DNA of 64,000 bases from Tomitella fengzijianii (GTDB lineage Bacteria > Actinomycetota > Actinomycetes > Mycobacteriales > Mycobacteriaceae), in assembly GCF_007559025.1 (NCBI RefSeq), contig NZ_CP041765.1, forward strand, positions 1 to 64,000. The letters are read 5' to 3'. Position 1 is the stretch's first letter, and each line of letters starts with the position of its first letter. The notes under the pieces are model-generated. The model made no database searches. It was not told the DNA's origin and was given only the letters and a program-made list of their open reading frames with translations. This document shows positions 32,354 to 41,432 of this stretch, piece by piece. Made by a program: the position numbers and the translations under genes.

Positions 32354-33691
32354 GTGAGTTCGGAATCGTTCACCCTGCTCGAGACGTCCGTCGCGCGCCG
32401 CCGGACCCTGGGGGTGGTCCTGATCGCGTTGGTCATCGGGTTCGTGGCGGTGACGGTGTTGCAGTACAACAAGGCGTTCACGACGTATACGAGCATCTAT
32501 CTGGTGACCGACAGTGCGGGTAATGCGTTGCCCGAGCGTGCGGATGTGAAGGCGCGGGGGGTGATCATGGGGACGGTCGGTTCGACGCAGGCGCACGGGG
32601 ACAAGGTGGTGCTGCGGTTGGATCTGGATCCGGAGCTGGCGCGTGAGGTGCCGCCGGAGACGACGGCGCGGTTGTTGCCGAAGACGTTGTTCGGCGAGCG
32701 GTATGTGGCGTTGCAGGTCCCGAAGGGGTCGTCGGGGCACGTGTCGGAGGGGGACACGATCTATCAGGATGAGTCGGGCAATGCGGTGGAGATCGGGCAC
32801 ATGCTCGATACGGTGTTGCCGATTCTGCAGGCGGTGCCGCCGCAGGATCTGTCGGTGACGTTGACGGCGATCAATCACATGCTCGAGGGGCAGGGGGATG
32901 CGATCGGGCGGGGGATCGAGCAGCTCGATGAGATCACCGATCGGGTGGTGGACCGGTTGCCGGATGTGAAGGCGGATATCCGGGGGATCGCGGATTTCGC
33001 GCGGACGTATTCGACGGCGGCGCCGGATCTGGTGGATGCGCTCGATAATCTGCGGACCACGAGCAAGACGGTGGTGGATATGCAGGATCGGATCCATGAT
33101 CTGTTGCTGGCGGGTGCGGATACGGCGCGGGCGGCCTCGGATCTGATCGATCGGACGCGCGGGGATTTCGTGGCGGTGTCGGCGCAGTCGGTGCGGCCGT
33201 TGGAGGTGTTCGCGGACGCGTCGCCGGCGTTCGGCTGCACCCTCGAGGAGATGGACAAGCTGCACGACCGCGCCAAGGGCGTCGTGGGTGCCGGCACGGA
33301 GAACCCCGGCATCCGGGTGACGCTCGAGCTGGTGAACCCGCGGGGCCGCTACCTGCCGAACCAGGACGAGCCGCGATGGTTCGACTCCCGCACGCCCCGC
33401 TGCTACCCGGTGGTGCCCGGCCAGAACTTCCCCGCGCCCATCGACGGCCCGCTCGACGACGGGTCGTATCAGCCGCCGGTGATCAACACGGGCGGGGCGC
33501 CCACGCTGTATCCGCCGGATCCGATGTACGCGGCGGAGCCGGCGTCGCAGTACCGGGGTTCGCAGTCCGAGCAGGACGCGTTGGCGCAGGTGTATGCGGC
33601 GGCGTCGGGTGCGGATGCGGCGTCGATTCCGGGGTGGACGACGGTGATCGGTGCGCCGTCGCTGCGCGGCAACGAGGTGGCGTTCAAGTGA
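32354..33691 (+). CDS. Orphan Mce family protein (MceA type)
   Basis: This is a 445-residue mammalian-cell-entry protein: a cytoplasmic start, one transmembrane helix (about 16-38), the MCE/MlaD domain (about 45-120, containing ARGVIMGTVGS and LLPKTLFGERYVAL), a long helical stretch, and an MceA-like tail (NPRGRYLPNQDEPRW, TPRCYPVV). Mce proteins form lipid-transport tunnels with YrbE permeases, but no yrbE or other mce gene is near, so it may join a complex encoded elsewhere. GTG 32354 is the start. Codon use switches inside the gene: 32480-33230 favours TTG, GTG, GAT and CGG, while the following part returns to C-ending codons. Confidence 0.88.
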   Translation: MSSESFTLLETSVARRRTLGVVLIALVIGFVAVTVLQYNKAFTTYTSIYLVTDSAGNALPERADVKARGVIMGTVGSTQAHGDKVVLRLDLDPELAREVPPETTARLLPKTLFGERYVALQVPKGSSGHVSEGDTIYQDESGNAVEIGHMLDTVLPILQAVPPQDLSVTLTAINHMLEGQGDAIGRGIEQLDEITDRVVDRLPDVKADIRGIADFARTYSTAAPDLVDALDNLRTTSKTVVDMQDRIHDLLLAGADTARAASDLIDRTRGDFVAVSAQSVRPLEVFADASPAFGCTLEEMDKLHDRAKGVVGAGTENPGIRVTLELVNPRGRYLPNQDEPRWFDSRTPRCYPVVPGQNFPAPIDGPLDDGSYQPPVINTGGAPTLYPPDPMYAAEPASQYRGSQSEQDALAQVYAAASGADAASIPGWTTVIGAPSLRGNEVAFK

Positions 33692-33701
33692 GGCGCGGGC
33701 T

Positions 33702-34001
33702 TCACGGCGGGGAGTCGGCCCCGACGGCCTCCTCCATGGAGCCGACGCCGCTGTAGCCGAGCACGTCCTCGTCGCGGACGCTGACGTTCCCCTCGCGCAC
33801 GGCCTGGTCGATGCTCGCGCACAACGCATAGCAGCTGAGGGTGCCCGCCGCCGAGCGTTCACCGGCGGCGCGGGCCACCTGGAACCACTTGCACCGTTCG
33901 ACGGCGTCGCCGTGCCATTGGACTGCGGTGTGCTGGCTGTTGCGCTTGTGCACGCCCACCCGCGCGCCGCACTCGCCGCAGGCGACCGGTTGCATCGACA
34001 T
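33702..34001 (-). CDS. Small cysteine-motif protein downstream of kshA
   Basis: This 99-residue protein is of unknown function. It starts MQPVACGECGARVGVHKR and has further cysteines at ERCKWF and SCYALC, an arrangement that could hold a zinc or iron centre. The ATG at 34001 has a strong GAAGGAAGG site; the gene lies 26 bp after kshA on the same strand and is probably co-transcribed. An accessory role in steroid hydroxylation is only suggested by position. A longer frame through it and kshA is not a gene. Confidence 0.65.
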   Translation of the reverse strand: MSMQPVACGECGARVGVHKRNSQHTAVQWHGDAVERCKWFQVARAAGERSAAGTLSCYALCASIDQAVREGNVSVRDEDVLGYSGVGSMEEAVGADSPP

Positions 34002-34027
34002 CACGCGGACCTTCCTTCGTTCAGCGT

Positions 34028-35170
34028 TCAGTGTGCGGATTCGGCTTCGCGCTTGGCGAGGTTCTCCGCGATCTGTGCGCGCCAGGCTTCGTTGGCCTTG
34101 GTGGGGTCCATCTCGAACTCGAAGCGGTCCGTCATGTCGGCGGTGACGTCGGCGCGGTCCACGTAGAACTGCTCGTACCAGCGGCGCAGCTGGTAGATCG
34201 GCCCGTCCTCCTCGCACAGCAGCGGATTGTTGATGCGGGCCTTGCTGCGCCAGATGGCCACGTCCTGTTCGAAGCCCTTGGTGATGAATCCGACGTTGGA
34301 CGCGGTGATCGCCTCCGCCTGGCCCTCGGGAATGTCGGGGGTCTTGCGCACCGTCGCGCCGTACTGCAGAACGAACTTGTCCGGCGTGACCGGGTAGTGG
34401 CAGTTGATCAGCTTGGTCTCCACGTCGTAGCCCGTGTAGTGGTAGCAGAGCTCGTCGACCATGAACGAAGGGCCGTAGTAGGAGGCCACCGAAGAATTTC
34501 CCTGGGACACCTTGGCGCGGTCCACGCCCGGCGGCAGCATGTCCTCGCGGCCCTCGCCGTTCATGTACTGCGTGGCGGTGACGCCCTCGAAGACGTTCTT
34601 GAAGTACGTGGGCAGTGAGAAGTGGATGTAGAAGAAGTGGGCGAAATCGACGACGTTGTCGACGATCTCGCGGCAGTTGGTGTCGATGATGATCGTCTTC
34701 CACTGCCACTCGGTCCACTCGTCGTCGCCGGTGCGGATGACGGGGATGTACTCCTCCGGCTTGCCGCCCTCCGGGTCGTTCCACACGAAGAGCAGCTCGT
34801 CCTGCTCCATGGTGGGCCAGGCCTGGGTGCGGGCGCGCATGGGCACACGCTTGGCATAGGGGATCTGCTTGCACTTGCCGTCGCCGCCCCAGCGCCAGTC
34901 GTGGAACGGGCAGGCGACCTCGTCACCCTTGATGGTGCCTTGCGACAGGTCCCCACCCATGTGCCGGCAGTACGAGTCGAGGACGTTGAGCTTCCCCTCC
35001 GTGTCCTGCCATACGACGAGCTTGCCGCCGAACGCCTCGACGGAGTGGGGTTTGCCGTCGCGGTAGTCCTGGGCCAGGCCCAGGCAGTGCCAGCCGCGGG
35101 CGAACCGCTCCGGCGGCGCCTCCTTGTCGATCATGCGCGCACTTGCCGAACCGTCTGCTGAGAGCGTCAT
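34028..35170 (-). CDS. kshA: 3-ketosteroid-9-alpha-monooxygenase, oxygenase component KshA
   Basis: This is a Rieske non-heme iron oxygenase that hydroxylates 3-ketosteroids at C9 during cholesterol and sterol ring degradation; it works with the reductase KshB, which is not in the window. Its 380 residues have a Rieske cluster C68-R-H70 and C87-P-F-H90, and a mononuclear iron site with His178 and His183 in VVDFAHFFYIHFS. ATG 35170 is chosen for the GAAGGA site eight bases upstream; a start at 35194 is also open. In M. tuberculosis kshA is under KstR control; here only a partial KstR-like half site (TCGAAC, 35200-35205) is seen. Confidence 0.95.
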   Translation of the reverse strand: MTLSADGSASARMIDKEAPPERFARGWHCLGLAQDYRDGKPHSVEAFGGKLVVWQDTEGKLNVLDSYCRHMGGDLSQGTIKGDEVACPFHDWRWGGDGKCKQIPYAKRVPMRARTQAWPTMEQDELLFVWNDPEGGKPEEYIPVIRTGDDEWTEWQWKTIIIDTNCREIVDNVVDFAHFFYIHFSLPTYFKNVFEGVTATQYMNGEGREDMLPPGVDRAKVSQGNSSVASYYGPSFMVDELCYHYTGYDVETKLINCHYPVTPDKFVLQYGATVRKTPDIPEGQAEAITASNVGFITKGFEQDVAIWRSKARINNPLLCEEDGPIYQLRRWYEQFYVDRADVTADMTDRFEFEMDPTKANEAWRAQIAENLAKREAESAH

Positions 35171-35205
35171 TGCACGTGTCCTTCCCGCCGTCACCGAGAT
35201 CGAAC

Positions 35206-35221
35206 TGTGGTAAGCACCACA
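35206..35221. promoter_or_regulatory. Inverted repeat upstream of kshA
   Basis: TGTGGT-AAGC-ACCACA is a perfect 6-bp inverted repeat 36 bp before the kshA start. A second, looser one (CACAC 35218-35222 with GTGTG 35232-35236) overlaps it. The position suits an operator. It does not match the TnnAACnnGTTnnA consensus of KstR, so the regulator is unknown. Confidence 0.4.
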
Positions 35222-35297
35222 CTATGCGCATGTGTGTCGTGAACGCACTCGCCGAGACGCGATCTCCCGCCCGACGGGACGGGCGGTGCGCGGCGGG

Positions 35298-35639
35298 TCA
35301 CCCGCCGGCGATGGCGCCGACGATGAGGAACGGCTCGCGCCCGTCGGCGACGGGCTCCGGAAGCCGGGTGCCTGGCGGGTCTAGGGAGAAGTCCTGCTCG
35401 CAGGCGAAGTAGCGCACGTAGGGGCGGCGCGCGCCGGCGTCGTGGTCGCGGATCGCTCCGCGCAGCACCGGATACGCCTCCTCGACCGCGTCCAGCACCG
35501 ACCCGATCGTCACCGGTGCGATTGCGGGCAGCGTCAGTTCACCGTCCACGTCGGCCAGCACGCACAGGTGCCCGGGCAGCACCACCCGCACCCGGGTGTC
35601 CTCCCGGGTTTCGGCGCCGTCCGCGGTCGGTGGAGTCAC
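35298..35639 (-). CDS. MoaD/ThiS-like ubiquitin-fold protein
   Basis: This 113-residue beta-grasp protein has the pattern [21 protein letters not shown], then [18 protein letters not shown], and ends VGAIAGG. The C-terminal Gly-Gly is the mark of sulfur carriers and ubiquitin-like modifiers. The GTG start overlaps the stop of the BNR-repeat gene by 4 bp (GTGA), so the two are made together. That fixed partner argues for a role other than molybdopterin synthesis; no moaE or activating enzyme is near. Confidence 0.8.
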   Translation of the reverse strand: MTPPTADGAETREDTRVRVVLPGHLCVLADVDGELTLPAIAPVTIGSVLDAVEEAYPVLRGAIRDHDAGARRPYVRYFACEQDFSLDPPGTRLPEPVADGREPFLIVGAIAGG

Positions 35640-36748
35640 GGCAGCGTCTGCACCTCCACGGACAGCACCGCGGGCAGGTCGTGGACCACCGCATCCCACG
35701 TGTCGCCGGAATCGCGCGAGGCGTACACCTGGCCGCCGGTGGTGCCGAAGTAGACGCCGCAGGAGTCGAGTGAATCGACCGCCATCGCGTCCCGCAGCAC
35801 GTTGACGTAGCAGTTCTGTTGCGGCAAACCCGCGGTGAGCGGTTCCCACTCGGTGCCGCCCATGCGTGAGCGGTACACGCGCAACCGGCCGTCGGGCGGC
35901 ACGTGGAACTCGTCGCTGGTGATCGGCACGACGTACACCGTCTCCGGCTCGTGCGCGTGCACCTGGACGGGGAAGCCGAAGTCCGACGGCAGATCGCCGC
36001 TGATCTCGTACCAGTTGTCGCCGGCGTCGTCGGTGCGCATGACGTCCCAGTGCTTCTGCATGAACAGCGTGGACGGGCGGGACGGGTGCATCGCGATCCG
36101 GTGCACGCAGTGGCCGATCTCGGCGTCCTGATCGGGAAGGTGGCCGGAGTTCAGCCCGTGGTTCGCCGGAGTCCACGTGGCGCCGGCGTCGTCGGTGCGG
36201 AACACGCCCGCCGCCGAGATCGCCACGAACATGCGCGCCGAGTCGGTGGGGTCGAGAACGATGGTGTGCAGCCCCAGGCCGCCGGCCCCCGGCATCCAGT
36301 CCGATCCCCGGCACGCACGCAGGGAGGGGGACTCGAGCCAGGTGGCGCCGCCGTCGGCGGAGCTGAACAGCGCCGCGTCCTCCACCCCCGCCCACACGAA
36401 CTCCGGGTCGGTGGGCGAAGGCTCGAAGTGCCAGACGCGGGTGAACTCCCACGGACGCGGGGTGCCGTCATACCACTGGTGATCCCCGACGGCGCCGGCG
36501 TAGGCGAACTCGTTGCCCACCGGGGCCCAGGACGCACCGCCGTCGTCGGAGCGCTGGACCTGCTGGCCGAACCAGCCGGTGGACTGCGAGGCCCACAGCC
36601 GGTCGGGATCCGCCGGCGACCCGGCCACGTGGTAGATCTCCCACCCGGCGAAGAGCGGACCGTCGACTTTCCAGTCCGTGCGCGCGCCGTCGGCGGAGAG
36701 GATGAACGCGCCCTTGCGCGTGCCCACCAGTACTCGGACGCTGCTCAT
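35636..36748 (-). CDS. BNR/sialidase-like beta-propeller protein
   Basis: This is a 370-residue beta-propeller with repeated Asp-box (BNR) motifs: [44 protein letters not shown] and [11 protein letters not shown]. These blades occur in sialidases and in photosystem or Vps10-like proteins, but the catalytic arginine triad of sialidases is not evident and there is no signal peptide, so a cytoplasmic structural or binding role is more likely. GGAGG lies seven bases before the ATG. It is translationally coupled to the MoaD-like gene. Confidence 0.8.
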   Translation of the reverse strand: MSSVRVLVGTRKGAFILSADGARTDWKVDGPLFAGWEIYHVAGSPADPDRLWASQSTGWFGQQVQRSDDGGASWAPVGNEFAYAGAVGDHQWYDGTPRPWEFTRVWHFEPSPTDPEFVWAGVEDAALFSSADGGATWLESPSLRACRGSDWMPGAGGLGLHTIVLDPTDSARMFVAISAAGVFRTDDAGATWTPANHGLNSGHLPDQDAEIGHCVHRIAMHPSRPSTLFMQKHWDVMRTDDAGDNWYEISGDLPSDFGFPVQVHAHEPETVYVVPITSDEFHVPPDGRLRVYRSRMGGTEWEPLTAGLPQQNCYVNVLRDAMAVDSLDSCGVYFGTTGGQVYASRDSGDTWDAVVHDLPAVLSVEVQTLP

Positions 36749-36844
36749 GAAGGGCCTCCGACCCGTTCGGACCGTCGTCGAGGATGGTGCCGACCCTACC
36801 GCTCGTCACGCGCAATGAACAGAGTCGATCGCCCGTCCGCGGGC

Positions 36845-38347
36845 TCACTCCTCCGGAGGCCGGGTCTCGGTGACGCCGGTCCCCGCGGAGTCGGGGTCTT
36901 CGATGGTCCCGACCTTGGCCACGTACCGGGCCTCCTTCTTCGTGGCGACGGTGGGCGTCGCGCCCGGGAGGCGCCGGTTCGCCGATTCCGGCGTGAAGTA
37001 CACGGAGACGGCGCCGATCACGCCGGCGGCGATGAGGATGTACGCGGGTATCAGAGTGTCGCCCGTCAGCGAAATGAGGCCGGAGGCGATCAGCGGGGTC
37101 GTGCCGCCGAATGCCGACACGGAGATGTTGTAGGCGATCGCGAGCGCCCCGTACCGCACGCTCGTCGGGAACAGCGCGGGCAGCACGGACGGCTCGGTGC
37201 TGTTGAGGCACAGCAGCATCAGCCCGACGAGCAGGACGCCGAGGAAGACCACGAAGACGCCGGCGTCGGCGCCCATCAGCGCCACGGCGGGCACCGACAC
37301 GACGACGAGCAGGCCGCACCCGGTCCACATGATCGGTTTTCGGCCGAACCGGTCGGACAACCGCGCGACGAACACCACGACCAGAGCGAGGATCAGCAGC
37401 ACGACGGTGACGATGATGAGGGCGTCCGTCTGCGGGACGTCGACGATGTCGCTGAGGTAGGTGGGCAGGTAGCCGCTGAGCATGTAGTTGGTGACGTTGA
37501 AGGTCAGCACCAGCCCCATGCACACCAACATCTGCGGCCACTGGTCGATGATGGTCCGGCGGAGTTGATGCGCCGCGCCCTGTTCGGTAACGCGGTCCTC
37601 GGTCTTGAGGTTCTGGTAGGCGGGCGTCTCCTCCAGGCGCAGCCGCATGTAGAGGGCGATCAGCCCCATCGGCGCGCCGATCAGGAACGGGATCCGCCAG
37701 CCCCAGGACTGCATGGCGTCGTCGGAGAGTCCCGCGGTGAGCCCGGTGACCAGCACGGCGCCGACGACGTAGCCGGTCAGTGTGCCGGTGGGCAGGAAGC
37801 CGCCCAGCATTCCGCGCTTGCGGTCCGGCGCGTGCTCGTCCACGTAGGTCATCGCGCCGACGTACTCGCCGCCCGTGGAGAAGCCCTGCAGCAGGCGGGT
37901 GACGAGCAGCAGGATCACCGCCCAGACGCCGACGCCGCCCCAGAAGCCGTGATCGGAATACCCGGGCAGCAGTCCGGTGGTGGTCGTCGCGACCGCCATG
38001 ATCGTGATCGTGATCGTGAGCACCCGCTTGCGGCCGATCCGGTCGCCCAGCGGGCCCAGGACGGCGCCGCCGAGGGGGCGCACCACGAACGACGCCGCCA
38101 GGATGCCGAAGGTGCCCACGATGTTCGCCGCGCCGGATCCGTTGCCGGGGAAGAAGACGGTGGCGATGACCGTCGCCAGGTACGCGTAGACGCCGAAGTC
38201 GTACCACTCCATGAAGTTTCCGACCGCGGTGCCGGTGATGGAACGGCGCATCGCGGACGGCGCGCTGACGGTGATCTGGGATAGCCGCCACTTGCGGCGG
38301 CGTCTGCGTGTCGGCGCGTCGTGGGACTTCGCGTCCCTGTCGGCCAT
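36845..38347 (-). CDS. MFS transporter, metabolite:H+ symporter (ProP-like) family
   Basis: This is a 500-residue, 12-helix major-facilitator transporter. The MHS signature is present: GNFMEWYDFGVYAYLA in helix 1, GDRIGRKRVL in loop 2-3, and RLLQGFSTGGEYVGAMTYVDEHAP in helix 4-5. Family members import proline, betaine, alpha-ketoglutarate, citrate or shikimate with protons; the substrate cannot be read here. Both ends are charged and cytoplasmic. It is divergent from the catalase region and single. Confidence 0.9.
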   Translation of the reverse strand: MADRDAKSHDAPTRRRRRKWRLSQITVSAPSAMRRSITGTAVGNFMEWYDFGVYAYLATVIATVFFPGNGSGAANIVGTFGILAASFVVRPLGGAVLGPLGDRIGRKRVLTITITIMAVATTTTGLLPGYSDHGFWGGVGVWAVILLLVTRLLQGFSTGGEYVGAMTYVDEHAPDRKRGMLGGFLPTGTLTGYVVGAVLVTGLTAGLSDDAMQSWGWRIPFLIGAPMGLIALYMRLRLEETPAYQNLKTEDRVTEQGAAHQLRRTIIDQWPQMLVCMGLVLTFNVTNYMLSGYLPTYLSDIVDVPQTDALIIVTVVLLILALVVVFVARLSDRFGRKPIMWTGCGLLVVVSVPAVALMGADAGVFVVFLGVLLVGLMLLCLNSTEPSVLPALFPTSVRYGALAIAYNISVSAFGGTTPLIASGLISLTGDTLIPAYILIAAGVIGAVSVYFTPESANRRLPGATPTVATKKEARYVAKVGTIEDPDSAGTGVTETRPPEE

Positions 38348-38505
38348 GCTTCAACGCTACGCCGGACTGCGCATGCGCCAGGGGGCGACGGATCCGGATG
38401 CCCTCGGACGGGTGCAGTTCGACCTGGTGCTTTTGCCGATATGGCGCCCGGTGCCGCGGTCCGAAATGCCGCCTACGGTTGACCCGGGCCGGAGGCAGGG
38501 CAAGC

Positions 38506-38694
38506 ATGGACGTCACGTGGCGGGCGGATGAGCCCGCGGCGGGAAGAGCGCTCACGGGAGTCGTCGGCGAGTCCGGCGTGGTTACGAACCCGATAACCGG
38601 GTACCCCGTGCAGCGTGATCACCACCGGTGGTCGACAGCCGAGCGGACGCGGTCGGCGCCACCGGAGGCCCTGCACTACCGGGAGGAGCCCTGA
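38506..38694 (+). CDS. Possible small protein translationally coupled to catalase
   Basis: This is a 62-residue ORF starting at ATG 38506 ([13 protein letters not shown]) with GGAGG about 11 bases upstream. It ends with TGATG, so its stop overlaps the katA start by one base. About four fifths of its codons end in G or C, as in real genes here. No domain is recognised and it has no signal or membrane segment. It could be a small protein or a leader ORF tuning katA translation. The rest of the 346-bp MFS-katA gap shows nothing. Confidence 0.4.
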   Translation: MDVTWRADEPAAGRALTGVVGESGVVTNPITGYPVQRDHHRWSTAERTRSAPPEALHYREEP

Positions 38695-40148
38695 TGAGTT
38701 CCGACAAACCCACCACCACCGATGCCGGGATACCGGTGGAGAGCGACGAGCATTCCCTGACCGTGGGGCCGGACGGCCCCATCGTGCTGCACGACGCCTA
38801 CCTGATCGAGCAGATGGCGCAGTTCAACCGCGAGCGGGTGCCGGAGCGGCAGCCGCATGCCAAGGGCGGCGGGGCGTTCGGGCATTTCCAGGTGACCGGG
38901 GACGTCTCCGCCTACACCAAGGCCGACGTGTTCCAGCCCGGTAGGCGCACCGAGATGCTGGCGCGATTCTCCACCGTGGCCGGCGAGCGGGGCAGCCCGG
39001 ACACGTGGCGCGACCCGCGCGGGTTCGCCCTCAAGTTCTATACGTCGCAGGGCAACTACGACATGGTCGGCAACAACACGCCGGTGTTCTTCATGCGCGA
39101 CCCGATGAAGTTCCAGCACTTCATCCGCTCGCAGAAGCGCAGGGCGGACACCAACCTGCGCGACCACGACATGCAGTGGGACTTCTGGACGCTTTCGCCG
39201 GAGTCGGCGCACCAGGTCACCTGGCTGATGGGCGACCGCGGCATCCCGCGGACGTGGCGCAACATGAACGGCTACTCCAGCCACACCTACATGTGGGTCA
39301 ACGCGCAGGGCGAGCGGTTCTGGGTCAAGTACCACTTCAAGACCGACCAGGGCATCGAGTACCTCACGCAGGACGAGGCGGACCGGCTCGCGGGAGCGGA
39401 CGGGGACTTCCACACCCGCGACCTGTACCGGGCGATCGAGCGCGGGGAGCACCCCAGCTGGACGCTGTACATGCAGATCATGCCGTTCGGGGATGCCACC
39501 GGCTATCGGTTCAACCCGTTCGACCTGACAAAGGTGTGGCCGCACAGCGACTACCCGCTCATCGAGGTCGGCAGGATGACGCTGGACGAGAACCCGACGG
39601 ACTACCACGCGCAGATCGAGCAGGCGGCCTTCGAGCCGAACAACATGGTCCCCGGCATCGGCCCCAGCCCCGACCGGATGCTGCTCGGCCGCGTGTTCGC
39701 CTACGCCGACGCGCACCGCGCCCGCATCGGTGCGAACTACCGGCAGCTGCCGGTGAACCATCCGAAGAACGCGCCCGTGCACTCGTATTCGAAGGACGGC
39801 GCGATGCGCTTCTACAACGCGTCCGACCCGGTGTACGCGCCGAACTCCAAGGGCGGGCCGTCCGCGGACACGGCACGGTTCGGCGAGCCTGCCGGGTGGC
39901 CCGCCGACGGCGAGCTCACGCGCACGGCCGCGTCCCTGCACGCCGAGGACGACGACTACGGCCAGGCGGGGACGCTGGTCCGCGAGGTGATGGACGACGC
40001 CGCCCGCGAGCGGCTGGTGTCGAACATCGCCGGCCACCTGCTGGATGGCGTGTCCGAGCCGGTGTTGCAGCGGGCGTTCGAGTACTGGCGCAACGTCGAC
40101 GGCGGCATCGGCGAGCGCGTGGAGGCTGCGGTGCGCGGCGGAAGGTGA
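38694..40148 (+). CDS. katA: Monofunctional heme catalase
   Basis: This enzyme breaks down hydrogen peroxide to water and oxygen. Its 484 residues correspond to a small-subunit (clade 3) catalase. The distal heme residues are His55 (in [11 protein letters not shown]) and Asn128 (in VGNNTPVFF); the proximal ligand Tyr lies in [30 protein letters not shown] is the family signature. ATG 38694 has the strong site GGGAGGAG. It overlaps the end of a small ORF by one base. No Fur- or OxyR-type regulator gene is adjacent. Confidence 0.97.
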   Translation: MSSDKPTTTDAGIPVESDEHSLTVGPDGPIVLHDAYLIEQMAQFNRERVPERQPHAKGGGAFGHFQVTGDVSAYTKADVFQPGRRTEMLARFSTVAGERGSPDTWRDPRGFALKFYTSQGNYDMVGNNTPVFFMRDPMKFQHFIRSQKRRADTNLRDHDMQWDFWTLSPESAHQVTWLMGDRGIPRTWRNMNGYSSHTYMWVNAQGERFWVKYHFKTDQGIEYLTQDEADRLAGADGDFHTRDLYRAIERGEHPSWTLYMQIMPFGDATGYRFNPFDLTKVWPHSDYPLIEVGRMTLDENPTDYHAQIEQAAFEPNNMVPGIGPSPDRMLLGRVFAYADAHRARIGANYRQLPVNHPKNAPVHSYSKDGAMRFYNASDPVYAPNSKGGPSADTARFGEPAGWPADGELTRTAASLHAEDDDYGQAGTLVREVMDDAARERLVSNIAGHLLDGVSEPVLQRAFEYWRNVDGGIGERVEAAVRGGR

Positions 40149-40184
40149 CGCGGTGGAAGGTGACGCGGTGGACAGTGACGCGGC
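40140..40184 (+). repeat. 15-bp tandem repeat at the katA 3' end
   Basis: There are three copies of GGAAGGTGACGCGGT-type units at 40140-40154, 40155-40169 and 40170-40184 (the last with changes). The katA stop codon lies in the first copy. The array probably grew by slippage and can change copy number without affecting the protein. Confidence 0.8.
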
Positions 40185-40199
40185 GGCGGGCGGTGAGTG

Positions 40200-41405
40200 T
40201 CAGGCCCGGCCCGTCCGCGCCCGGTGCCGATCAAGGAACCGTCCGCGCGCCTCCGGGTCGAGCGCGATGTCGATGCCGGTGAACGCCAGCGCCAGGGCCC
40301 CGTCCACGATCGTGTCCTCCGCCGCGGGTGACACCGCATCGGCGGCGAATCCCGCTGTGTGCGGATGGTTCTCGGCGCCCCGGATGGCGATCATCGGGTG
40401 GATGCCGGGAAGCGCGCGGGTGACGTCGCCCATGTCGGTGGACCCCACGGTGCGGGTGCCCCGCTCCGCGGGCGCGCGGCCGAGCGCGGTGGCGTTCGCC
40501 GCGTAACTGCGCGCCAGAGTCGGGTCCGGCTCGAGGGCGGCGTAGGGCGGCTGCGTCTGCTCTATCGTCAGCTGCGCGCCGGTTGCGAGGGCCCCGGCCT
40601 CGAAGCAGGCGGTGACGCGTCGCCGCAGGTCGTCGAGCGCGTCGGTGGTGGCGGCGCGCACCTCGCATGCGACGACGGTGCGCGCCGGGATGATGTTGGT
40701 GGCCTCGCCGCCCTCGCGCACGAACAGCCCGATCCGGCTGTCGCCGGTGAGTTGCTGGCGCAGAAGTCCGACGGCCACCTGAGCGACCACGGCGGCGTCG
40801 GCGGCGTTGACGGCCTCGTGGGGCGCGGCCGAGGCGTGCGCGGGGCGACCGGTGTAGGTGGCGGCGAAGCGGGCGACGGCGGGGGTCGCGACGTCCGCGG
40901 GGTGCACCTCGAACGCCTCCGGGTGCACCATCATCGCCACCGTCACCGCGTCGAACACGCCGCGTTCGAGCAGTCGGATCTTGCCGCCGCCCTGTTCCTC
41001 GGCGGGGGTGCCGATCACGGCCACCCGGATGCCGAGATCGTCCGCGACGTCGGTGAGCCCCAGCGCGGCGCCCACCGATGCGGCGGCGATGACGTTGTGC
41101 CCGCACGCATGCCCCAGCCCCGGCAGCGCGTCGTACTCCGCGCACAGGCCCACCGTGAGGTCGCCGTCGCCGAAGGTCGCGCGAAACGCCGTGTCGAGGC
41201 CACCAGCGCCGTGCTCGACGGCGAACCCCTCGGCGGCCAGCAGTTCGCCGGTCAGCCGCGCCGCGCGGTGCTCGTCGAACGCGAGCTCCGGGGCGGCGTG
41301 GATCGCGCGGCTCAGCGCGATGAGGCGGCCGCGCGCTGCGTCGATGCGGCCACGGGCGCGGGCCTTGAGGGCGGCCGGGTCGTCGGTCGATGTCACGGGC
41401 GCCAT
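40200..41405 (-). CDS. M20 family amidohydrolase/peptidase (AbgB-like)
   Basis: This is a 401-residue zinc-type hydrolase of the M20D branch (N-acyl-amino-acid or indole-acetyl amide hydrolases). Seen are AEYDALPGLGHACGHN with metal-binding Asp, Cys and His, GTPAEEQGGGK with the catalytic Glu pair, and MMVHPEAFEVHP; the lid domain follows at about 185-300. No signal peptide is present. GGAGAGGAG precedes the ATG. The substrate is unknown; p-aminobenzoyl-glutamate-like amides are a family possibility. Confidence 0.9.
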   Translation of the reverse strand: MAPVTSTDDPAALKARARGRIDAARGRLIALSRAIHAAPELAFDEHRAARLTGELLAAEGFAVEHGAGGLDTAFRATFGDGDLTVGLCAEYDALPGLGHACGHNVIAAASVGAALGLTDVADDLGIRVAVIGTPAEEQGGGKIRLLERGVFDAVTVAMMVHPEAFEVHPADVATPAVARFAATYTGRPAHASAAPHEAVNAADAAVVAQVAVGLLRQQLTGDSRIGLFVREGGEATNIIPARTVVACEVRAATTDALDDLRRRVTACFEAGALATGAQLTIEQTQPPYAALEPDPTLARSYAANATALGRAPAERGTRTVGSTDMGDVTRALPGIHPMIAIRGAENHPHTAGFAADAVSPAAEDTIVDGALALAFTGIDIALDPEARGRFLDRHRARTGRA

Positions 41406-41432
41406 TGTCTCTCCTCTCCAGCCGCCGCGCCG

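Noticed and set aside
32354-33691. A full mce operon
   Set aside because: Upstream are SMR exporters and downstream kshA on the other strand; no yrbE or mceB-F genes are present.
32225-33862. 545-codon minus-strand frame opposite the mce gene
   Set aside because: Arg/His/Ile-rich low-complexity translation caused by the unusual codon use of mce; no ribosome binding site or recognisable domain.
35903-38284. 793-codon plus-strand frame opposite the BNR and MFS genes
   Set aside because: Crosses two well-supported genes and the gap between them; Asp/Arg/Gly/His-rich and without domain features.
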